A DNA stretch of 64,000 nt from Euphorbia lathyris (taxonomy: Eukaryota; Streptophyta; Magnoliopsida; Malpighiales; Euphorbiaceae), in NCBI RefSeq assembly GCF_963576675.1, contig NC_088915.1, forward strand, positions 86,995,501-87,059,500, in the 5' to 3' direction. A program made the translations under genes and the position numbers. The notes beneath the pieces are model-generated. The model worked only from the letters and a program-made list of their open reading frames with translations. It did not search any database and was not told the DNA's origin. Positions 57,222 through 64,000 of the stretch are shown here, piece by piece (position 1 is the stretch's first letter; every line of letters starts with the position of its first letter).

Positions 57222-57840
57222 GAATAAGATGTAAAAATATCCTAATGTTTACAGTCAGAAACAATTTTATTTTTAACATTTAAAATTGTATAATTTTATC
57301 CGAACGTTGATAGCGAAGAGCAATTTTACCTCTAATATTAGCAAATTGAGTCAATTTCAAATACTATTATAAAAGACAGATATGTTGTTCTTTATATTGC
57401 ATCAAATGCATATATGTTGGTTCTGTTAGAAAGATTTCATATTTTTCATGATTTAATAATAGAATTGGGAATTAATATTTATAAATTCAGCGAAATATTT
57501 AAATTTTTTTTATCCAACCTGCACAAAAAACAGTATGCTTAAAAAAAATTATAATTTTTTTTTCATATCTAATCATATGTTTGTGATCGATTACTAATGA
57601 GTGATAAAATGACGCACATTTAACTGTAAATGTCAAAGATTCATGATCAAGAAATAGTTTGATGAATATTTCTCAAATTGACCCAATTTGTCAACGTTAG
57701 GGGTAAAATTGCTATTGACTGCCAATATTAGAGGCAAAATTGCACTATTTTCGACGTTACGAATAAAATTGCTCCTGTAAACTTTAATGATAAAATTGCT
57801 TCTGGATATAAACGTTAGAGATATTTTTGCACCTTATTTC
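57222..57840. mobile_element. foldback element, best copy of the 'AAAATTGCTC' family
   Basis: Ends GAATAAGATGTAAAAATATC and, inverted, GAAATAAGGTGCAAAAATATC. Flanks ATTAATCGA (57,213-57,221) and ATTAATCAA (57,841-57,849), 9 bp with one mismatch, so probably Mutator-like. Fragments of the same family lie at 3,913-5,620, 31,062-31,640, 58,000-58,345, 58,735-58,850 and 61,375-61,500. Confidence 0.8.
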
Positions 57841-57999
57841 ATTAATCAATTATTATTTTGATATATTAAGTCTGGACGGTTCAATCAATTATATATGTAT
57901 AATTCAAATTTCATTTAGCAGGTCTAAAATTGCTAGCATTTCTACTATGGAAATTAGCAGTGGCGGAGCCAGAACGAAATGCTCGGAAGGGCTCCAAAG

Positions 58000-58960
58000 T
58001 ATGTAGAAAAAAAAATTAAATAACTCAAGTTGGATATAAGTTGGATAAAAAAAATTCAAATATTTTATCGAATTTAAAAATATGAATTTCCAATTCTATT
58101 ATGAAATTAAAAAAATATTAAACAAATTTAGAACCAACTAATATGCAACTGATGCAGAATACATGAACAAAACATCTGTGTCTTATTCATTGATGTCTAA
58201 AATTGACACAATTTGTCAATGTTACGAGTAAAATTGCTCTTGATTGTCAATATTAGGAGTAAAATTGAATTATTGTAAACGTTAAGGGTAAAATTGCTCT
58301 CATCTATTAATATTAGGAGTATTTTTGCACATTATCCCTAAAAAAATTAAAGGCTAAACAAAATATTATAAGTTTATATATGTTTTGCCAATTAAGGTCC
58401 CTTTGTTTGCCAAAAAATATTGTGCAGAAAAATATTTTTCTGATTTTTCAGTGTTTGTTTGCTTAGGAAAATAAATCAATAAAAAAATTTAGATTTGTCA
58501 ACCAGAAAATTTATGGAGAAACTGAGAAAAATGCTTCTCTTTGAAAATAGAAACATTTTCCTAAACTTTTAGAACTCTACTTCATTCATTTACCCTTTTA
58601 AAAATCGTCATCACCCATCACTTCTTTTCTTTTTTGGTGTTATAGCTAAACACCGAAAATTATTTTATTTTCCAACACAAAAATATTCTTTACACAATAT
58701 TTTCTGATAAATAAATGACTGTAAGTATGGTCACCAACAAAAGTTGTTCTTAGTTGCCAACGTTAGAAGTAAAATTGCATTATTTTAGACATTAAAGAGA
58801 AAATTGCTATCAACTCTTAACATTAGGAGTATTTTTTGTACATCATCCCTAAAAGATTAAAGGCTAAACAAAATATTAAAGGTTTAAATGTGTTTTGCCA
58901 ATTAAGGCCATGTTTGTTTGTCGAAAACTATTATGCAGGAAAATATTTGTCTGATTTTCC
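58000..58960. repeat. tandem segmental duplication (about 510-bp period) of a foldback end and a MITE
   Basis: The block from the right arm of the 'AAAATTGCTC' family through AAAGGCTAAACAAAATATTA and TGTTTTGCCAATTAAGG to the MITE start (TTGTTTGCCAAAA...) is found at about 58,215-58,440 and again at about 58,735-58,960. TGTTTTGCCAATTAAGG lies at 58,381 and 58,891. The second MITE copy is interrupted by the hAT at 59,063. Confidence 0.75.
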
Positions 58961-59062
58961 GGTGTTTGATTGTTTAACAAAATAAGTCTAAAAGAAAATA
59001 TAAGAAGAAAGTAAAAAGTATAAAACATTTTCTTAAACTTTTGGAACTCTACATCGTTCAGT

Positions 59063-59711
59063 TAGGGCTGTAATCGAGCCGAGTTGAGCCGAGCTTTGGC
59101 CTGTTCAAGCTCGGCTCGCTATAAAATTAACGAGCTCAAGCCCGAGCCGAGCTTGCTATAAAATTAACGAACCGAGCCCGAACCGAGCTTTGGCTTGCTC
59201 AACGAGCTTCGAGCTTGTTTCGAGCCCAAAATCCTCTTTTGAACTTGGTTCATTAAGAAAATTATCTAACCATGAATTGTTTGTGGGTAAATTGTTAATT
59301 ATATTTGTGAAGTTTGCTCACAAATAACTCTTTAATTGTGTACATAAACAAACTCACAAGCAAAGTTCGTGAATAAATAAACAAGATGCTTACAAATAGT
59401 TCGTATATTACTCATTTATTATGTTTATGAACGAACTCATCTAATAGCAAATGAAATGATATTAAGTTTAGATATTTGTGAACTAACACAAAACTATATA
59501 GCTTTCTACAAAACTAAAATTTGTTCATAAATGTTCTAATCAAACCTGCTCGCGAGCTTTCGAGCGGAGTTTTGGCATGCTCAAGTTTGGCTCGTTTACG
59601 AACCAAGCCAGTAAATCGTGTTCACGAACGGTTCGTTTACAAATCGAGCCGAGTGTTTATTGAGTCGATCACCGAGCCGCTCATGAGCGGCTCGGCTTAT
59701 TTACAGCCCTA
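59063..59711. mobile_element. hAT-like element, third copy
   Basis: Ends TAGGGCTGTAATCGAGCCGA and CGGCTTATTTACAGCCCTA. CGTTCAGT flanks it at 59,055-59,062 and 59,712-59,719 (8 bp, perfect). Same family as 47,121-48,160. The frame at 59,521-59,778 is non-functional. Confidence 0.92.
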
Positions 59712-60075
59712 CGTTCAGTCAATCCTTTTAAACATAATGGTCACCCATCCAATTTCTTCTCGTTTTTTAGTGTTATAACTTATAACCAAATACCGAAACC
59801 TGTTTTATTTTTTAACACAAAAATTTCTTACATTATATTTTCCGACAAATAAATGGGGGCGTTGTAGCATAAATTTCGGGGGTCAATGATTGGATTTTAA
59901 TCGATTGAAACTGAGATGCATGTGATTGACTTGTAAACTGAAATCTGAGTGAGTTCTGATCAGTGTTACATATTCACATGTTACAATACAAACAAAGTGA
60001 ATAAAGACGAAGGTACTTAAAAACCAAGGAATTGTAACTAATATAAATAAATTAATAAAATTTGCAGTCTACATT

Positions 60076-60080
60076 GCGGG

Positions 60081-60123
<43 letters not shown>

Positions 60124-60148
60124 ATGTGTTCGATCCACGTTCACCGCA
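60076..60148 (+). tRNA. tRNA-Phe (GAA)
   Basis: 73 nt, GCGGGGATAGCTCAGTTGGG to CACCGCA, no intron. The acceptor stem GCGGGGA pairs with TCACCGC (with one G-T type step), D arm GCTC/GAGC, anticodon loop CTGAAGA with anticodon GAA. The T arm reads ATGTG-TTCGATC-CACGT, where the usual plant gene has GCGTG/CACGC; pairing is kept as A-U and U-G. A and B boxes are intact and CATTTTTT follows as pol III terminator. It is the standard nuclear plant tRNA-Phe with two or three T-stem changes and is probably expressed, though variant. Confidence 0.95.
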
Positions 60149-60865
60149 TTTTTTAATAACAAATCAATTTTAACCCCGCGTTATTTTAGAAGGTCTGAAT
60201 TGTTTAGGCTAAATCTGTATTTCACTTAAAATATTGGGTTAAATTTGATCTTTATCAAATATTTTAGATGGTTTGACAAAAGAAAAATTGTGATTAACTT
60301 ATATATATCTGATTTAGTTTTTTTTAGCATTTTAAGAGAATATTTGTAATTGTGTTAGTAATACAATAAATATTTTAGACATAATTGATATTTGAAAAGT
60401 CTGAAGTGACAGTTAAATATCGGTTAAACTAGTTTTTTCTAATTTCCGATAACATAAGGCTAAAATTGATCTTCTTTAAAAATATTAGAGTTAAATTTAC
60501 ATTATTTCAATTCCTTAAAAAGTTAGGTTTAAATTTGATCTTTAGCCCATTATTATTTCATTTGAACAATTGGTTATTAACTTTTGGCTCTTACTAAATA
60601 CATCGGGATAAGGGTCAAATTTGATCCAATATTTGAAGTGCAAATTTAGTCTTAAATATAAATTGTCTAAATTTAATTATAATGTTTTCAGGTAAAATCA
60701 ATTTTAACACTATGTTACCGAAAATTTGAAAATACTTGTTTGATTGTTATTTAACTATTACAACAGACCTTTCGAACATCAATTACGTCTAAGATATTTA
60801 ATGTATCACTAACACAGTTACACAAAATTTTGTTAAAATGCTAATAAGGCTCTGTTCTTTATCGC
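60149..60865. other. AT-rich intergenic DNA with a diverged repeat
   Basis: Contains the second copy of the block at 56,500-56,800 and inverted words around TTAAATTTGATCTTTA. No gene. Confidence 0.5.
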
Positions 60866-61040
60866 TGAAAAAAACTGAACTGAACTGAATTGAACTGAAC
60901 TGAACTGAACTGATTTGAATTGAACTGAACTGAACTGAACTGAATACTGCTGAATACTGAACTGAATTTAACTGAATACTGAACTTAACTGAATGCTACT
61001 GAACTTAACTGAATGCTACCGAACTTAACCGAACTTAACA
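60866..61040. repeat. CTGAA-based minisatellite
   Basis: About 175 bp built from (ACTGA)n/(CTGAA)n, with longer variants such as CTGAATACTGAA and AACTTAACTGAATGCTA. This is simple-sequence slippage. Confidence 0.85.
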
Positions 61041-61594
61041 ATGATGATGATATTAGACTTTAAAATAATTTTCATGATAATATTGGACATTAATGAACTT
61101 ATAATAATAATAATAATGGTTCTAATAAATTTAATAATATCAATAATAAATAAATATATTATTAAAGATAAAACTAAATTGAATATCAAATAAAAGCCCG
61201 GGATGATAAAATCTTGGCTCGATAAAAGCCTATGAAATTAAATAAAAATAAGTCTAATTTAAATTAAAAATACAAATTACATACAAACACAAATTTATAT
61301 ATAATTTAAAGCTTATGAAATTAAATACAAATCTTCATATGAATACAAACTCTTAACTTTTTATTTTAATTAAGGGTTAAAGTGCAAAAATAACGTTTTC
61401 GGTCAGAAGTAATTTTACCTCTAACGTCTAAAATGGTGGAATTTTATCCCTAACATTGATAAATTGGATAAATTTGAGAAATAATTCATAATATGGATGC
61501 AATTCCTAATTTTTAAATATGGATTCATACTTTAGTTTTATTTTTTTTATTAAACCATATATACTTTAATAAACTATCATTTCTTACTTTTATC
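61041..61594. other. AT-rich DNA with a truncated foldback arm
   Basis: At about 61,375-61,500 lies one arm of the 'AAAATTGCTC' family (AAGTGCAAAAATAACG, TAACGTCTAAAATGG, TTATCCCTAACATTGATAAA). The LINE poly(T) follows at 61,595. No gene. Confidence 0.55.
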
Positions 61595-64000
61595 TTTTTT
61601 TTTTTTTTGGTAAGAAGGGAAAAGAAAAAAAACAAACAAACAAAAACCTAACCCGGGATCAGTCTAGGAAGACTGACCCCAATCCTATCCTCAAGAAGAG
61701 AAGGTAACAGAAAAGAAGGAGGAACGGAAAGGGTAGAAACACCTAACATCCTCCCATGCCCAGCAGCTGCCAAGCGATCCGCCACGCGGTTTTGCTCCCT
61801 ATAAATATGGGAGAAGGCAAGAGAATCGAAGGCAGGACGAAGCCTCAAGATGGTTTTAATGAGATTCTGACTCTTAAGACAAACAGCCTGGCTATCCGAA
61901 ATCCTGTTGATAGCCTCCAAATTGTCAGACTCCACCGAAAGCCTTTTAACACCCATGCGAATGGCGAGTTTAATGCCTGACAAGATCCCCCAGAGCTCCG
62001 TAGAAAAGGAGGAGCCCGTACCCAAGTTATGGGTAAACCCAGCCAGCCAGGCGCCACCAGCATCCCGAAGAACTCCACCAGCAGCAATTCTGCCATTACT
62101 AAGGCAGGAGCCATCCGTATTCAACTTGACAACCCCTTCTCTGGGCTTACTCCAACCAACTAACTGGACCTCTTTAACCGGGGAAGGGCGAACCAGGGGC
62201 TCTCCTTCAAAACTCCTTGTAACAACAGAGAGTTTTTTCGAGAAGTAAAATCGCAGGTCAGGAATAAAGACAGTCTTCTCAGCAAATAACTCTTCATTCC
62301 TCCATTTCCACATTTGGTGACAAATAATAGCGAAGAGAATAGCCCCGTGCTCCATACTGGCCAACAAATTCCCATTAACGCCTTCAGAGAACCAGTCAAT
62401 ATCAGAGAAACCCATAAAGGAAGGAAGGATGTGGTGAGGAAGGACCCCTTCCCAAACCTTTCTACTATTCGGGCAATCCCTCAAAGCATGGCACAAGGTT
62501 TCCACATGGCCGCTGCATCTGCTACAGGCACCAGATACAGCCAAGTGCCTTCTGTGTCTATCTGCATTCGTGAGGAGCCTGTCTTTGACTCCCAGCCATA
62601 GGAAACTCCTAATGCGGTAAGGGACTTTTAGGGCCCAAATGGACTTCCAAATTCCCAAGGGAGGATCAGCCCTATTAGGGGTAAAAGCTTCATAGGCCGA
62701 TTTACAAGAATAAGAACCATTATTAGTCAAGGTCCAGCAGTGTCTGTCCTTATCCTCCTCCTGATTACTAATCTTCACACCTCTAATATTAAGGAGGGTC
62801 TCCAGGCTAAGGAAGGAGTCGAACTTAGACCAGATCCAGTCTCCCTCCGAGTCCACCACATCAGCAATTTTCCAGGAGAGGAGATCATTCGGCGGAGGGG
62901 CGATGCACACCTCAATCAACGGTTTGTCACCAATCCAGGTGTCATACCAGAAACTAATGGATCTCCCATTACCCACCTCCAAGCCAATCCCCGTACAGAA
63001 CTCAGCAAAAACAACACTAAGCCCTTTCCAGAGGAAGGAACAGCTGACAACCCTCTCTTTCGGGCCACCAAAGATTCTATCTTTCCTATACTTGCCGCAC
63101 AGAAGATGAACCCAAAGGGAGGAGGGGGATTGCCACATTCTCCAAAGAAGCTTCATTAACAGGACTTTATTATTGTCCTTAGTTTGCCTTATACCAAGAC
63201 CCCCCCTGCTCTTAGGCTGGCAGGCTTCCTTCCAAGGGACCAGGTGAATCTTCCTCCCATCCCTAGACTCTCCCCACAGAAAACGCCGATTAATTTTATC
63301 AAGGTCGTTGAGGACCGGCTCAGGGAGCTTACAAGCTTGCATGATGTGATTTGGAGCAGCGCAGTTGATAGACTGGATTAAAGTAAGACGACCTGCAAGG
63401 GAAAGAGAATTAGCTTTCCAGCTAGCACACAAACCGTTAGATTTGTCCAAAATGTCTTTAAAAGAGGCTTTGGACACCCTGTCACTATGAAGAGGGACCC
63501 CAAGGTATTTCCCAAACGATTGAGTCAGGGGAATGCCAGACATCTCACTCAGTCTTCTACACAAGCTATTATCCATATTCTTGGAGCATAGCATACGGGA
63601 TTTATGGATGTTAATCTTCTGGCCAGAAGCCTCACAAAAGCAGTCGAGGATATCCATCACAGCCTTAATTTGTTCCTCATTACCCTCCACAAAAAGCATG
63701 ACATCATCAGCAAAGAGTAAATGGGTAACAGGGGGGCAATGTCTGTTGATGGAAACAGGGTGGAGAGTCCCTTTGCTCACCGCCTCTTGGATCAGGTGAG
63801 ACAATCTTTCCATGGCAATAATAAAAAGGAAGGGGCTCATATGATCCCCTTGACGAATCCCCCTAGATGGAGAGAACTCATCCGACATATCCCCATTGAT
63901 CATAACCTGGAAAACAGGAGATGAGATACACTTTCCAATCAAATTCTTCCAGTTCTCCGGGATACCAGCTTTGGCTAAACTATCCAGAAGAAAGCTCCAG
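61595..64000 (-). mobile_element. plant L1-type LINE, 3' half, young (LINE-3); continues beyond the window
   Basis: Poly(T) at 61,595-61,608 marks its 3' end. A 39-bp A-rich 3' untranslated stretch follows, then the ORF2 stop at 61,648. The ORF is open to the right window edge. It is the only LINE here with no stop codons in what is visible. Confidence 0.92.
61648..64000 (-). CDS. LINE-3 ORF2, partial: reverse transcriptase and RNase H
   Basis: About 784 codons are visible and the 5' part lies outside the window; WSFLLDSLAKAGIPENWKNL at the edge is RT sequence in frame. RT: SRGIRQGDHMSPFLFII, then LLFADDVMLF (catalytic Asp pair, about 80 residues from the first listed Leu/Met at 63,942), SFGKYLGVPLHSDRV, and AGRLTLIQSINCAAPNHIMQ. 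zf-RVT: SIWALKVPYRIRSFLWLGVK with CSRCSGHVETLCHALRDCP. RNase H: KLNTDGSCLSNGRIAAGGVL (Asp), STELWGILSGIKLAI (Glu), SVESDNLEAI (Asp), HIYREQNRVADRLA. It copies the element RNA at nicked target DNA. No damage is seen, so it may belong to a recently active lineage. Confidence 0.93.
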   Translation of the reverse strand, partial: WSFLLDSLAKAGIPENWKNLIGKCISSPVFQVMINGDMSDEFSPSRGIRQGDHMSPFLFIIAMERLSHLIQEAVSKGTLHPVSINRHCPPVTHLLFADDVMLFVEGNEEQIKAVMDILDCFCEASGQKINIHKSRMLCSKNMDNSLCRRLSEMSGIPLTQSFGKYLGVPLHSDRVSKASFKDILDKSNGLCASWKANSLSLAGRLTLIQSINCAAPNHIMQACKLPEPVLNDLDKINRRFLWGESRDGRKIHLVPWKEACQPKSRGGLGIRQTKDNNKVLLMKLLWRMWQSPSSLWVHLLCGKYRKDRIFGGPKERVVSCSFLWKGLSVVFAEFCTGIGLEVGNGRSISFWYDTWIGDKPLIEVCIAPPPNDLLSWKIADVVDSEGDWIWSKFDSFLSLETLLNIRGVKISNQEEDKDRHCWTLTNNGSYSCKSAYEAFTPNRADPPLGIWKSIWALKVPYRIRSFLWLGVKDRLLTNADRHRRHLAVSGACSRCSGHVETLCHALRDCPNSRKVWEGVLPHHILPSFMGFSDIDWFSEGVNGNLLASMEHGAILFAIICHQMWKWRNEELFAEKTVFIPDLRFYFSKKLSVVTRSFEGEPLVRPSPVKEVQLVGWSKPREGVVKLNTDGSCLSNGRIAAGGVLRDAGGAWLAGFTHNLGTGSSFSTELWGILSGIKLAIRMGVKRLSVESDNLEAINRISDSQAVCLKSQNLIKTILRLRPAFDSLAFSHIYREQNRVADRLAAAGHGRMLGVSTLSVPPSFLLPSLLEDRIGVSLPRLIPG

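Noticed and set aside
1..64000. A new multi-gene defence, metabolic or regulatory system
   Set aside because: Apart from one SKS gene and one tRNA, all coding matches belong to known retroelement families; no gene cluster is present.

Overview
The window is nuclear DNA of a dicotyledonous plant. The evidence is plant-type L1 LINEs with a C-terminal RNase H, Ty1/copia and Ty3/gypsy LTR retrotransposons with plant-type primer sites, hAT and Mutator-like miniature elements, an intact nuclear tRNA-Phe(GAA), and one spliced gene of a plant-only multicopper-oxidase-like family (SKU5-similar, SKS). There are no operons, bacterial signals or CRISPR arrays. Most of the window is transposable-element sequence of several ages, heavily nested.

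1-8,064: a probable partial LTR, diverged direct repeats, a tandemly duplicated GC-rich hAT miniature element (8-bp duplication ATTTTATC), a truncated SINE between 33-bp direct repeats, and a tandem array of about 600-bp units, each carrying a tRNA-derived segment. 8,065-13,336: a decayed LINE inserted in that array. 13,440-30,260: a decayed Tat-type Ty3/gypsy element split by two later insertions. One is a 4.54-kb copia element (target duplication GATAA). The other is an 8.35-kb non-autonomous gypsy/LARD element (GGAAA), which itself holds a 2.07-kb solo LTR (ATAAA).

30,260-41,482: miniature foldback elements, then a reverse-strand LINE whose ORF1 is split by a 1.8-kb insert carrying a 'putative gypsy-type transposon' protein fragment. 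43,355-54,183: the one credible host protein gene, an eight-exon SKS gene on the minus strand (544 aa). Its introns hold most of the local miniature elements, and intron 2 is 4.98 kb.

54,264-61,594: foldback elements, a hAT copy, the tRNA-Phe gene and a CTGAA-rich satellite. 61,595-64,000: the 3' half of a third LINE (minus strand) whose reading frame is open to the window edge, so it is much younger than the other two.

The SKS gene and the tRNA are the only likely host functions. The rest is a record of insertions that can be ordered from target-site duplications. I found no convincing new multi-gene system. The most unusual signals are the family of long palindromes with 9-bp duplications (several inside SKS introns), a 198-bp array made from one end of a hAT element plus its flank, three tandem long hairpins in SKS intron 7, and a CpG-rich dodecamer repeated through the LARD LTRs.
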